Shown: positions 44,416-52,992, counted from the stretch's first letter. The stretch: 64,000 nucleotides of DNA from Streptomyces antioxidans (GCF_000968685.2 NZ_LAKD02000001.1:400019-464018); one strand, 5' to 3'. The notes: generated by a model not told the origin, from the sequence alone. Made by a program: numbers and translations.

Positions 44416-44446
44416 GAGGGCTCCCCGGCCACGCCGGGGAGCCCTC
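44416..44446 (+). terminator. terminator of the four-cysteine gene pair
   Basis: GAGGGCTCCCCGGC (44416-44429) pairs perfectly over 14 bp with 44433-44446, with a CAC loop, 15 bases after the second stop. Confidence 0.85.
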
Positions 44447-44540
44447 CGCCCTCTGCCTTGGTCCGGCGCTTCAGCCGTTGTGGGTGGAGTTCGGGACCTG
44501 AGGTGTCCTGCCTGTCACAAGTGGGTGTTTGACTTCCCGG

Positions 44541-45275
44541 ATGGACCTTGAGGCGATGGGCCCCAAGACGACGTTTTCCGCCCTGCACGACTTCTGTGCC
44601 GAACGGCTCGGAGCCCCCTCGGCCGCGCGCCTCGTACGTCTCGCCCGGCCCGGTTTCGAACTCACCCAAGCCGGGCCCGGTGAGGCGGCCGGGCACAGTC
44701 GATTCGGCGGCCGGGCGATGCTCGAGCCGGGCACGCCGTGGCCCGACTGTGAGGGCACACCGCTGAGCCTGCTCGCTGTCCTCGACACCGACGCCCTGGC
44801 TCCCTGGCTCGATGACCTACTTCCCGCCGGAACGGGCCTGCTGAACTTCTTCGCCCTCGACTCCGCATCGGAGCGGGCCGATCCCGCCGCCTTCGAGCCG
44901 GTCCCGTGGTCGGCGGCACCGGGGTTCGCCTTCCCCGATGCGTGGGATCCGGCCTGGGGCACGGTCGACTTGGGCTCCGTGGTCGACGACATGCCCCTTT
45001 ACGACATCACCGCCCTGCTCCCCGGCTGGCCGGAGCAGCCGTACGCGCTCCACGCCGACGACCTGGCCTTCGGCTGGCCGCTGTTCCCCACGGGGTCCTC
45101 GCCGATGCTGCCGGACGGCGAAGAGTCCAGCCATTACCAGCACTTGCTCCAGTTGTCCGGACAGGACGAGTGGTGGATCGGCGGCGACAGCGGCTGGATG
45201 CACTGGTCGATCCCCACCGGCGCACTGCGCGGTGGCGACTTCAGCCGGACGGTCCCCACACCGGACATCTGGTGA
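44541..45275 (+). CDS. DUF1963 (YwqG-like) protein
   Basis: Cytoplasmic protein of 244 residues resembling the DUF1963/YwqG family. SRFGGRAMLEPGTPWPDCEG and LSLLAVLDTDALAPWL form the characteristic N-terminal block, and the Trp-rich end DEWWIGGDSGWMHWSIP matches the domain's close. No catalytic residues are established for the family. ATG 44541 is chosen; TTG 44529 is an alternative, and no strong ribosome site is seen. It is convergent with the TetR gene 38 bp away. Confidence 0.75.
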   Translation: MDLEAMGPKTTFSALHDFCAERLGAPSAARLVRLARPGFELTQAGPGEAAGHSRFGGRAMLEPGTPWPDCEGTPLSLLAVLDTDALAPWLDDLLPAGTGLLNFFALDSASERADPAAFEPVPWSAAPGFAFPDAWDPAWGTVDLGSVVDDMPLYDITALLPGWPEQPYALHADDLAFGWPLFPTGSSPMLPDGEESSHYQHLLQLSGQDEWWIGGDSGWMHWSIPTGALRGGDFSRTVPTPDIW

Positions 45276-45312
45276 CCTCCGGTGATCGTGGCGATGGCCT
45301 CGGTCACACGCC

Positions 45313-45921
45313 CTAGGTGGGCGGCCAGTTGCGGAGTGCCATGTCGGCCACCTGCTTCAGCTCCTCCTGCGTGGCACCGCTGGCCGCTTGGACGGCGATG
45401 CCGTTCGCCACGGTCATGAGGTAGCGGGCGAGTACCGCGGGATCGGTGTCCGGTGGCAGATCGCCTTCGTCGACGGCCCGCCGGAAGCGGGCGCCGAGGC
45501 GGGCCGTGCCCTCGTTGCGCCAGGCGATGAGGGCGTCGCGGGCGTTGCGTCCGGGCTCTCCCGCGGCGAGTGAGCCCTGGACGCCGAGACAGCCGGCGGG
45601 ACAGCCGGGGCGGGTGTTGGCCCGGACGGCGCCGTGCAGGAACGCGGTGGCCACCTGCCGGGCGGTCGGTTCCCGCATGGCCCGGTCCGCGTACCCCGCG
45701 GGGCCCTCCGTGTAGCGCTCCAGGGCCTTGCGGAACAGCTCCTCCTTGTTGCCGAAGGCCGCGTACATGCTGGTGCGGGTGATGCCCATGGCGCTGGTGA
45801 GATCGGTGAGGCTGGCGCCTTCGTAGCCCTGCTCCCAGAAGACCCGCATGGCCCGCTCAAGGGCCTCGTCGGCGTCGAAACCCCTCGGTCGGCCGATCGG
45901 TGCCTGCTGCCGCGTCTTCAT
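45313..45921 (-). CDS. TetR family transcriptional regulator
   Basis: Repressor of 202 residues. The N-terminal helix-turn-helix is ALERAMRVFWEQGYEGASL followed by LTSAMGITRTSMYAAFGNKE. The C-terminal ligand domain includes GCPAGCLGVQGSLAAGEPG and a PPDTDPAVLARYL stretch typical of TetR subfamilies paired with oxidoreductases. A -10-like TATGCT (45929-45934) seven bases before ATG 45921 supports a leaderless start; ATG 45933 is an alternative. It is divergent from an SDR gene, and palindromes in between are likely its operators, so it probably represses both itself and the SDR gene. Confidence 0.9.
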   Translation of the reverse strand: MKTRQQAPIGRPRGFDADEALERAMRVFWEQGYEGASLTDLTSAMGITRTSMYAAFGNKEELFRKALERYTEGPAGYADRAMREPTARQVATAFLHGAVRANTRPGCPAGCLGVQGSLAAGEPGRNARDALIAWRNEGTARLGARFRRAVDEGDLPPDTDPAVLARYLMTVANGIAVQAASGATQEELKQVADMALRNWPPT

Positions 45922-45942
45922 GCTGTCGAGCATACCTCTTCA

Positions 45943-45956
45943 GTACCGATCGGTTC
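45943..45956. promoter_or_regulatory. operator candidate 1 of the TetR regulator
   Basis: GTACCGATCGGTTC, an almost perfect 14-bp palindrome. It lies in the spacer of the tetR promoter (between TATGCT and a TGAACC hexamer), where bound repressor would block transcription. Confidence 0.6.
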
Positions 45957-45980
45957 AGAAGTGCGCTAGGCTCGTCTTCA

Positions 45981-45994
45981 GTACTGAACGGTAC
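45981..45994. promoter_or_regulatory. operator candidate 2 of the TetR regulator
   Basis: GTACTGAACGGTAC matches operator 1 as GTACyGnnCGGTnC. It lies between a TAGGCT -10 candidate (45966-45971) and the SDR ribosome site, suited to repress the SDR gene. Confidence 0.6.
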
Positions 45995-46017
45995 GAAAAT
46001 GTGTGGAGGTCATTGGC

Positions 46018-46764
46018 ATGGGACAGCTTGAGGGCAAGACCGCCGTCATCACCGGCGGCGGCACCGGGATCGGCCTGGCCAGCGCCGTACGGCTGGCGGC
46101 CGAGGGCGCGCACGTGTTCATCACCGGCCGGCGGAAGGCCGAGCTGGACGCGGCCGTCGAGGCCATCGGCCCGGACCGGGCCACCGCGGTCCCGGGTGAC
46201 GTCACGGACCTGGCCGACCTGGACCGGCTCTATGACGCGGTCCGCGCCCGGGGCCGGGGCCTGGACGTGGTCTTCGCGAACGCGGCGGCCGCCTCGTTCG
46301 CGACGCTGGAGGAGGTCACCGAGGAGCACCTTGACCAGACCCTGGCCGTGAATGTGCGGGGCACGCTCTTCACCGTGCAGAAGGCGCTGCCGCTGCTCAA
46401 CGAGGGCGCATCGGTGATCCTGAACGCCTCCACCGCCGCCGACAACGGCACGGAGGCGTTCGGTGCGTACGCGGCGTCCAAGGCCGCGATCCGGTCCTTC
46501 GCGCGGACCTGGGCCAACGAGCTCAGGGGCCGCGGCGTCAGGGTCAACGCGGTCTCGCCGGGCCCGGTCGACACCCCCGGGATCACGGGCCTCTTCGGTG
46601 AGAACGCGGCCGATGGCAGGGCGCACCTGGCCGCGGCCACGGCGATCGGCCGGATGGGGCGCCCCGAGGAGGTCGCCGGGCTGGTGGCGTTCCTCGCCTC
46701 CGAGCAGAGCAGCTTCGTCCTCGGCGCCAACTTCTATGTCGACGGGGGTGAGAACCAGATCTGA
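46018..46764 (+). CDS. SDR family oxidoreductase under TetR control
   Basis: Short-chain dehydrogenase of 248 residues. The cofactor loop is TGGGTGIGLASAVRL with HVFITGRRKAEL suggesting NADP preference by its Arg residues. NAAAASF replaces the usual NNAG motif. The catalytic Ser/Tyr/Lys are in LNASTAADNGTEAFGAYAASKAA, and the C-terminus SSFVLGANFYVDGGENQI is classical. GTGGAGG lies before ATG 46018. The substrate is unknown; such TetR-SDR pairs often respond to reactive carbonyls or aromatic compounds. Confidence 0.9.
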   Translation: MGQLEGKTAVITGGGTGIGLASAVRLAAEGAHVFITGRRKAELDAAVEAIGPDRATAVPGDVTDLADLDRLYDAVRARGRGLDVVFANAAAASFATLEEVTEEHLDQTLAVNVRGTLFTVQKALPLLNEGASVILNASTAADNGTEAFGAYAASKAAIRSFARTWANELRGRGVRVNAVSPGPVDTPGITGLFGENAADGRAHLAAATAIGRMGRPEEVAGLVAFLASEQSSFVLGANFYVDGGENQI

Positions 46765-46794
46765 CCCGGGTGCACCGGCTCCCCGCGGGCGGGC

Positions 46795-47505
46795 TCAGGG
46801 CGCCAGGATGTCCAGCTCCCGCAGCGCGCCCACGGTGATCTCCTTCGTATAGCGCTCCGCCGCCTCCGCGTCGCCCGCGCGGACCGCCTCGGCCACGCGG
46901 ACGTGGAGGGTGACGGCCTCCGGGTCGGGGTCGCTGAACATGACGTGGTGCTGGGTGCGGCCGGTGAGGACCTCGGCGACGACATCGCCGAGGCGGGCGA
47001 ACATCTCGTTGCCGGAGGCGCGCAGGACCACCCGGTGGAAGGCCACGTCGTGGACCAGGTACGCGGGGAGCTGCTGGCCGCGCGAGGTGGCCACCATGTT
47101 GAGCGCGTGCTCGGTGAGTTCGGCGCACTGCTCCGGTGTGGCGTGCTCGGCGGCCAGCCCGGCGGCGGCGGGCTCGATGGCCGAGCGCAGGGCGGTGAGG
47201 GAGCGGAGCTGGCGGGGGCGGTCGGGACCGGCCAGGCGCCAGCGGATGATCTGGGGGTCGAAGACGTCCCACTCCTCGGTGGGGCGGACCGTCACCCCGA
47301 CCCGGCGGCGGGACTCCACCAGGTGCATGGACTCCAGGACCCGCACCGCCTCGCGGACGACGGTGCGCGATACGTCGAATCGGTGTTCGAGCTCGTCGGT
47401 GCGCAGCACCGTACCCGGCGGGTAGTCCCCCGCCGTGATCGCGGGCCCGAGGGATTGCAGCACCCGGGCGTGCAGCCCCCGCCCCGTGGGCGCCTGGTCG
47501 TTCAT
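46795..47505 (-). CDS. FadR/GntR family (FCD domain) transcriptional regulator
   Basis: Regulator of 236 residues with an N-terminal winged helix (PGTVLRTDELEHRFDVSRTV and VREAVRVLESMHLVESRR) and a C-terminal FCD domain. The metal/ligand-binding pattern is visible as DVAFHRVVLRASGNEMFARL and later [19 protein letters not shown]. The EEWDVFDPQIIRWRL segment resembles regulators of gluconate and hexuronate genes. It is encoded 2.7 kb from the gluconate operon with a two-component system between, and is a reasonable candidate for its regulator. It is divergent from the membrane-protein gene at 47709. Confidence 0.88.
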   Translation of the reverse strand: MNDQAPTGRGLHARVLQSLGPAITAGDYPPGTVLRTDELEHRFDVSRTVVREAVRVLESMHLVESRRRVGVTVRPTEEWDVFDPQIIRWRLAGPDRPRQLRSLTALRSAIEPAAAGLAAEHATPEQCAELTEHALNMVATSRGQQLPAYLVHDVAFHRVVLRASGNEMFARLGDVVAEVLTGRTQHHVMFSDPDPEAVTLHVRVAEAVRAGDAEAAERYTKEITVGALRELDILAP

Positions 47506-47708
47506 GGGCTCAGCCTACGTGTCGTCCGCCCAGGCGCCCCAGGACGGCCGCGGGCCGTATGACCGCCGTCGTGCCCACACCGTGTACTTCCCGGGAAGTA
47601 CGGGGAAGACGGTGCGCCCGTACGACGATCTCGCGGGCGGCCGGCGGGAGTGTGGGGCCACCACCCCGTCCGGGACGGACGAGCCGCACGAGCAGCAGGA
47701 GAGACGTC

Positions 47709-48215
47709 ATGCACGCCCGGAAACCCGCGAAGGCCCTCGGTCCGACCCCGACCTCGGCCACCCGCACGTTGCAGGTCGTCACGGCCGTCTGTTCGCTGCT
47801 GTTCGCGCTCGGGTCGGCGCTGCACGGCTTCGCGGTGATCGACACCAGCGTGATCGAGGAGATGATGCGGCGTGCGGGCGGCGCGGACCCGGCCGGTGAC
47901 GCACCCGGCTTCACCACCGGGTTCCGGATCGTCGGCACCGTCTACGTCGTCGGCAACGCACTCGGCGTCCTCGCGCTGTGGAGCCGTTCGCAGGTCCTGT
48001 ACTGGTGGGTGCTCGCGGTGAACGTCACGCAGGGGCTCGGCTGGGTCATGATCCCCTCCGAGATGTGGACCGTGGTGAGCGACCGGTACGGGGCCTGGGG
48101 CGTGCTGCCGAGCGCGGTGACCGACGGCGGTGCGGTGGTGCTGTCCGTGGTGCTGCTCGTGGCGCTGGTGCGGTTCCGCACTCCATGGGCGCAGCGCCGC
48201 GCGGTCCGGCCCTGA
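47709..48215 (+). CDS. hypothetical membrane protein upstream of two-component system
   Basis: Protein of 168 residues with four membrane spans (about 22-42, 69-92, 98-116 and 135-157). GFRIVGTVYVVGNALGVLAL and WVLAVNVTQGLGWVMIPSEM are the most distinctive stretches. I recognise no family. GCAGGAGAGACGTC precedes the ATG. It ends 11 bases before the sensor kinase GTG, so it is likely part of the same operon and could be what the two-component system monitors. Confidence 0.7.
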   Translation: MHARKPAKALGPTPTSATRTLQVVTAVCSLLFALGSALHGFAVIDTSVIEEMMRRAGGADPAGDAPGFTTGFRIVGTVYVVGNALGVLALWSRSQVLYWWVLAVNVTQGLGWVMIPSEMWTVVSDRYGAWGVLPSAVTDGGAVVLSVVLLVALVRFRTPWAQRRAVRP

Positions 48216-48226
48216 GGACGCCCGCC

Positions 48227-49414
48227 GTGGTGGCAGCGGAGGTGTCCGCATATCGTCGGCGCGTGTGGCGGAGGCTGGTGTGGGGTGCGGTGCTCGCGTT
48301 CTTCTGCGTGGCCGCGACGCTGAGCGTGCCCGCGGGCCATCCGGTGCGGCCGATGGACGCGGGCGGCTGGCTGCTGCTGGTCGTCTCCGCGTTCGCGGCG
48401 GTGTGGGCCCCGGTGGCGCTGGTGCCGGTCCTCGTCGTCACGGCCCTCGCACCGGTGGGCTATTACGCCCTCGGCTACCAGGGCATCTTCGCGCCCGCCC
48501 CGGCCACGGTGGCGGTGCTCTTCGCCGTGCTGCTGGGCCGGGGGGCGTATGCCGTGGCGGCGGCGAGCGTGGTGTGCCTGGGGTCGTACGCGGCCGGGCT
48601 CGGCCACGGCCTCACGCCCGGGGCCGCGGCGGTCGGACCGCTGTGGGTGCTCGGCTGGATGGCCGCCGCGGCCGGGGCGGGCGAAGCCCTCCGCAAGCGC
48701 CGCCAGCTGCTGGAGCAGGAGCGGCTGCGCGCCGAGACCGCCGCCGCGCGGGGCGCCGAGCAGGAGCGGCTGCGGATCGCCCGCGAACTGCACGACTCGC
48801 TCACCCACAGCATTTCCGTGATCAACGTGCAGGCCGCCGTGGCCGGTCATCTGCTGGAGCGCGAGCCCGAGCGGATCCCCGGCGCCCTGGAGACCATCCG
48901 GCAGGCCAGCTCCGACGCCCTGCACGAGCTGCGCTCGACCGTCGAGGTGCTGCGCAGGATCGACCCCGGCGCCGATCCGGCGGACGAGCCGGGGCCGAGC
49001 CTGGCGCGGCTCGAACCGCTGGTGGCCGGGTCGCGGGCGGCTGGGCTGTCCGTGGCGGTCACCGTCCGCGCCGCGGACGCGCTGCCGCCCGAGGTGGACC
49101 GGGCCGCGTACCGCATCGTCCAGGAGGCCCTGTCCAACGCGGCCAGGCACGCGCCCGGTGCCCACGTCGTGGTGGAGATCGGCCGCCGGGGCCAGGATTT
49201 CGAGGTGACGGTCCGCAACGGTCCCGCCCGGGGCGCACCCGACCCGCGCGTCCCGCCCGGCAGCGGTCAGGGACTGGTGGGCATGCGCGAACGCGTCGAC
49301 ACGATCGGCGGCGCGCTGCACACCGGAGCGTACGAGGGCGGCTTCCGCGTGCGTGCCGTCCTGCCCCTTCCCGGCGCCGATCCCGGAACCACCCCGAAGG
49401 AGCCCCCGGCATGA
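48227..49414 (+). CDS. sensor histidine kinase (HisKA_3/NarL-type)
   Basis: Two-component sensor of about 395 residues. The N-terminal half has four or five membrane spans and almost no outside loops, implying it senses the membrane or a partner protein. The phosphoacceptor box is LRIARELHDSLTHSISVIN, and the ATPase domain has IVQEALSNAARHAPG (N box) and GSGQGLVGMRERV (G box). GTG 48227, with GAGGA eight bases ahead, is my start; ATG 48185 is also in frame. The stop overlaps the regulator ATG (ATGA), so stoichiometric translation is likely. The signal is unknown. Confidence 0.9.
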   Translation: MVAAEVSAYRRRVWRRLVWGAVLAFFCVAATLSVPAGHPVRPMDAGGWLLLVVSAFAAVWAPVALVPVLVVTALAPVGYYALGYQGIFAPAPATVAVLFAVLLGRGAYAVAAASVVCLGSYAAGLGHGLTPGAAAVGPLWVLGWMAAAAGAGEALRKRRQLLEQERLRAETAAARGAEQERLRIARELHDSLTHSISVINVQAAVAGHLLEREPERIPGALETIRQASSDALHELRSTVEVLRRIDPGADPADEPGPSLARLEPLVAGSRAAGLSVAVTVRAADALPPEVDRAAYRIVQEALSNAARHAPGAHVVVEIGRRGQDFEVTVRNGPARGAPDPRVPPGSGQGLVGMRERVDTIGGALHTGAYEGGFRVRAVLPLPGADPGTTPKEPPA

Positions 49415-50085
49415 CGATCTCGGTCCTGCTCGCCGACGACCAGCCGCTGATCCGCGCCGGGTTCTCGGCCCTGCTGAACTCCGACCCGGGCATCGACGTC
49501 GTCGGGGAGGCGGGCGACGGTGACGAGGCCGTGTCACTGGCCTCTCGGCTGTGTCCCGACGTCGTCCTGATGGATGTCCAGATGCCCGGCACCAACGGCA
49601 TCGAGGCCACCCGCCGTATCGCCGCCGACCCCGAGCTCGCCGGCGTACGCGTCGTGATCCTCACCAACTACGCCCTGGACGTGTACGTCTTCGAGGCCCT
49701 GCGCGCCGGGGCCTGCGGCTTCCTGGTCAAGGACACCGAACCCGCCGAACTGCTCCGCTCGGTGCGGGTCGCGGTCGACGGGCAGGCGCTGCTGTCGCCG
49801 CTGATCACCCAGAAACTGATCGCCGAGTATGTCGCCCGGCCGCCCACCCCCGTGACGGCCCCGGCCCTCGACGTCCTCACCCCGCGCGAGCGCGAAGTGC
49901 TCACCCTGGTCGGCTCCGGCCGGTCCAACGAGGAGATCGCCGCGCAGCTCGTCGTCTCGCACACCACCGCCAAGACCCATGTCAGCCGCACCATGATCAA
50001 GCTCGGCGCCCGGGACCGCGCCCAGCTGGTCGTCTTCGCCTACGAGACCGGCCTGGTCACCCCCCGCACCCAGCGCCCCGGCTGA
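49411..50085 (+). CDS. LuxR/NarL family response regulator
   Basis: Response regulator of 224 residues, partner of the overlapping kinase. The receiver domain has the acidic pair in LLADDQPLIRAGF, the phosphorylation site in VLMDVQMPGTNGI, and the conserved Lys in FLVKDTEPAELL. The C-terminal LuxR helix-turn-helix is LTPREREVLTLVGSGRSNEE followed by VVSHTTAKTHVSRTMIKLG. The targets are unknown; the four-span protein gene at the head of the operon is one candidate. Confidence 0.93.
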   Translation: MTISVLLADDQPLIRAGFSALLNSDPGIDVVGEAGDGDEAVSLASRLCPDVVLMDVQMPGTNGIEATRRIAADPELAGVRVVILTNYALDVYVFEALRAGACGFLVKDTEPAELLRSVRVAVDGQALLSPLITQKLIAEYVARPPTPVTAPALDVLTPREREVLTLVGSGRSNEEIAAQLVVSHTTAKTHVSRTMIKLGARDRAQLVVFAYETGLVTPRTQRPG

Positions 50086-50137
50086 GGTCACGGGGCGACG
50101 GCGGCGCGACGGCGGCCGGCACCTCGGCAATTAAGTA

Positions 50138-50173
50138 TGACTTTTAAGTCACGAACTCTTGAATACGTCGTAT
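50138..50173. promoter_or_regulatory. palindromes upstream of the gluconate operon
   Basis: Two inverted repeats in an AT-richer patch: TGACTTTTAAGTCA (50138-50151, arms TGACTT/AAGTCA) and ATACGTCGTAT (50163-50173, perfect around a central T). They lie 60-95 bases before gntK, where a repressor of the gluconate genes would act. Confidence 0.5.
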
Positions 50174-50231
50174 CTGTGGGGTTGAGTGTCCGGCGGCGCC
50201 GAGGTCGAAGAAGACAGCGAGGTTTCACACG

Positions 50232-50744
50232 ATGCACGCCCCCCAGGTTGTCGTCGTCATGGGAGTGTCCGGTACGGGCAAGACCACGATCGGCCCGCTG
50301 CTGGCGGAGGAGCTCGGCGTCCCGTACGCCGAGGCCGACGACTTCCACCCGCCGGCCAACATCGCCAAGATGTCGGCCGGGACCCCGCTGGACGACGACG
50401 ACCGACGCCCCTGGCTGGACGCCATCGGTGCCTGGGCCCACTCCCACGCCGCGGGTGGGGGAGTGGTGAGCTGCTCCGCGCTCAAGCGGATGTACCGCGA
50501 CCGGCTGCGGTCCGCCGCTCCTGGCGTCGTCTTCCTCCATCTGACCGGCGACCGCGAGCTGATCGCCGAGCGGATGAAGGAGCGCAAGGGCCACTTCTTC
50601 TCCGGGGAACTGCTCGACTCACAGCTCGCCACGCTCGAACCGCTCCAGCCGGACGAGTACGGCGTCGCCGTGGACGTCTCCCCGGAACCCGGCGTCATCA
50701 CCGAGCGGGCCGCCGCCGAACTGCGGCGGCTCGACCACCAGTAG
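50232..50744 (+). CDS. gntK: gluconokinase
   Basis: Phosphorylates D-gluconate to 6-phosphogluconate for the pentose phosphate or Entner-Doudoroff route, 170 residues. The P-loop is VMGVSGTGKTT, and ADDFHPPANIAKMSAGTPLD and CSALKRMYRDRLR are hallmark GntK segments, followed by GDRELIAERMKERKGHFF. It opens a four-gene set of gluconate and idonate genes on the same strand. Weak ribosome site (GCGAGG about nine bases ahead). Confidence 0.94.
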   Translation: MHAPQVVVVMGVSGTGKTTIGPLLAEELGVPYAEADDFHPPANIAKMSAGTPLDDDDRRPWLDAIGAWAHSHAAGGGVVSCSALKRMYRDRLRSAAPGVVFLHLTGDRELIAERMKERKGHFFSGELLDSQLATLEPLQPDEYGVAVDVSPEPGVITERAAAELRRLDHQ

Positions 50745-50763
50745 CGCACGTTAGGAACCCGCC

Positions 50764-52161
50764 GTGACCAGACTCAGCGCCGAGGTGCTGGCAGCGGACA
50801 CCGTCGACCCGATCACGTCGGCAGGTCACGCACAGCTCGGCATAGCCGTCCTCGTCGGCATAGCCGTCCTCGTCCTGCTCATCACCCAGACCAAGCTGCA
50901 CGCGTTTCTGTCGCTGACGATCGGCTCACTGGCGCTCGGCGCCGTCGCGGGAGCCCCGCTCGACAAGGTCATCACCAGCTTCTCGGCCGGTCTCGGCTCG
51001 ACCGTCGCGGGCGTCGGCGTGCTGATCGCCCTCGGCGCGATCCTCGGCAAGCTGCTCGCCGACTCCGGCGGCGCCGACCAGATCGTCGACACGATCCTCG
51101 CCAGGGCCAACAACCGGACCATGCCCTGGGCGATGGTGCTGATCGCGGGGATCATCGGGCTGCCGCTCTTCTTCGAGGTCGGCATGGTGCTGATGATCCC
51201 GGTGGTGCTGCTGGTCGCCAAGCGCGGCAACTTCTCGCTGATGCGGATCGGCATCCCGGCGCTCGCGGGTCTGTCCGTGATGCACGGCCTGGTGCCGCCG
51301 CACCCCGGCCCGCTCGCCGCGATCGACGCGGTCCACGCCGATCTGGGGATCACCCTGGCGCTCGGCGTCCTCATCGCCATTCCCACCGCGATCATCGCGG
51401 GCCCGGTCTTCTCGCGCGTCGCCGACCGCTGGGTGGACGTCACCCCGCCGGACCGGCTGATCCCCACGCGCCCGTCGGCGGAGCTGGAGCGGCGCCCCGG
51501 GTTCGGCGTCACCGTGTTCACCGTGCTGCTGCCGGTCGTGCTGATGCTGATCAAGGCACTGGTCGACATCGTCGTGGACGATCCGGAGGACGGGATTCAG
51601 CGGGTCGCCGACGTCATCGGCAATCCCCTGATCGCCCTGCTCGCGGCGGTGATCGTGGGCATGTTCACGCTGGGCCGCCCGGCGGGCTTCACCCGGGACC
51701 GGATCTCCGCCACCGTCGAGCACTCGCTCGCCCCGATCGCGGGCATGCTGCTGATCGTCGCCGCGGGCGGCGGCTTCAAGCAGACGCTGATCGACATCGG
51801 CGTCGGCAAGATGATCATGGATATCTCCGAGGACTGGAGCGTTTCCGCGCTGCTCCTCGCCTGGCTGATCGCGGTCGCCATCCGGCTGGCCACGGGCTCG
51901 GCGACGGTGGCCACGATCTCGGCCGCCGGGCTGATGACGCCGCTGGCCGCCGATATGTCGAGCACCCATGTGGCGCTGCTTGTGCTGTCCATCGGCGCCG
52001 GGTCGCTCTTCTTCAGCCATGTCAACGACGCGGGATTCTGGCTGGTCAAGGAGTACTTCGGGATGAGCGTCGGGCAGACGGTGCGGACCTGGTCGGTGAT
52101 GGAGACGATCATCTCCGTGGTCGGGCTGGTCTTCGTGCTGCTGCTGTCCCTGGTGATCTAG
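50764..52161 (+). CDS. gntP: GntP family gluconate permease
   Basis: Proton-coupled gluconate uptake protein of 465 residues with about 12 membrane spans. SFSAGLGSTVAGVGVLIALG, GLPLFFEVGMVLMIPVV and the GLVPPHPGPLAAID loop are characteristic of GntP. SIGAGSLFFSHVNDAGFWLV near the C-terminus also fits. It starts 20 bases after gntK and so is probably co-transcribed. It would import gluconate, and perhaps idonate or 5-ketogluconate, for the other enzymes of the set. Confidence 0.94.
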   Translation: MTRLSAEVLAADTVDPITSAGHAQLGIAVLVGIAVLVLLITQTKLHAFLSLTIGSLALGAVAGAPLDKVITSFSAGLGSTVAGVGVLIALGAILGKLLADSGGADQIVDTILARANNRTMPWAMVLIAGIIGLPLFFEVGMVLMIPVVLLVAKRGNFSLMRIGIPALAGLSVMHGLVPPHPGPLAAIDAVHADLGITLALGVLIAIPTAIIAGPVFSRVADRWVDVTPPDRLIPTRPSAELERRPGFGVTVFTVLLPVVLMLIKALVDIVVDDPEDGIQRVADVIGNPLIALLAAVIVGMFTLGRPAGFTRDRISATVEHSLAPIAGMLLIVAAGGGFKQTLIDIGVGKMIMDISEDWSVSALLLAWLIAVAIRLATGSATVATISAAGLMTPLAADMSSTHVALLVLSIGAGSLFFSHVNDAGFWLVKEYFGMSVGQTVRTWSVMETIISVVGLVFVLLLSLVI

Positions 52162-52215
52162 CGCCGGGCAGCGGCGAACGGAAGCGCTGGGCAGGCGCGA
52201 AGGGATACGTACGCC

Positions 52216-52992
52216 ATGACGACACATCCGCTCTTCGACATCGCGGGCCGCACCGCGCTGGTCACCGGCTCCAGCCGGGGCATCGGCCACGCCCTCGCGC
52301 GCGGCCTCGTGGAGGCCGGTTGCACGGTGGTGCTCAACGGGCGCGATCCGCGGGCCCTGGAGAAGGCCGCCGCCGACCTGGGCGGCGGCACCGGGGTCGC
52401 GGGAGTGCACACCGCCGCGTTCGACGTCACCGACGGCCCGGCCGTCGCCGCCGGTATCGCCGAGGCCGAGGAGCGGGTGGGCCCGATCGACATCCTGGTC
52501 AACAACGCCGGGACGCAGCACCGGGCGCCCCTGCTGGAGTTCACCGACGACGCCTGGCGGCAGATCCTGGACACCAACCTCACCAGCGCCTTCCTGGTGG
52601 GCCGGGAGGCCGCCCGGCGGATGACCACACGCGGCCACGGCAAGATCGTCAACATCTGCTCCCTGCAGAGCGAGGTGGTCCGCCCCGGCATCGCGCCCTA
52701 CGCGGCGACCAAGGGTGCGCTGAAGATGCTCACCAAGGGCATGTGCGCGGACTGGGGCCGGTACGGAATCCAGGTCAACGGGCTCGGCCCCGGCTACATC
52801 GAGACCGAGCTGACCCGGCCGCTGGTCGAGGACGAGGAGTTCAGCGCCTGGGTGCGCGGGCGGACCCCGGCGGGGCGCTGGGGCCGCACCGAGGACCTGA
52901 TCGGGGCGCTGCTGTATCTCGCGTCCCCGGCGGCGGACTTCGTGAGCGGACAGGTGCTGTACGTAGACGGCGGCATGACGAGCGTGCTGTGA
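52216..52992 (+). CDS. idnO: SDR oxidoreductase, probable gluconate 5-dehydrogenase
   Basis: Short-chain dehydrogenase of 258 residues. The cofactor loop is VTGSSRGIGHALARGLVEAG with LNGRDPRAL suggesting NADPH. NNAGTQHRAPLLEFTDDAW is the segment seen in 5-keto-D-gluconate reductases. The catalytic Ser/Tyr/Lys lie in ICSLQSEVVRPGIAPYAATK. The C-terminus DFVSGQVLYVDGGMTSVL is typical. Between gntP and idonate dehydrogenase it should convert 5-ketogluconate to gluconate for GntK. It starts 54 bp after gntP. Confidence 0.88.
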   Translation: MTTHPLFDIAGRTALVTGSSRGIGHALARGLVEAGCTVVLNGRDPRALEKAAADLGGGTGVAGVHTAAFDVTDGPAVAAGIAEAEERVGPIDILVNNAGTQHRAPLLEFTDDAWRQILDTNLTSAFLVGREAARRMTTRGHGKIVNICSLQSEVVRPGIAPYAATKGALKMLTKGMCADWGRYGIQVNGLGPGYIETELTRPLVEDEEFSAWVRGRTPAGRWGRTEDLIGALLYLASPAADFVSGQVLYVDGGMTSVL

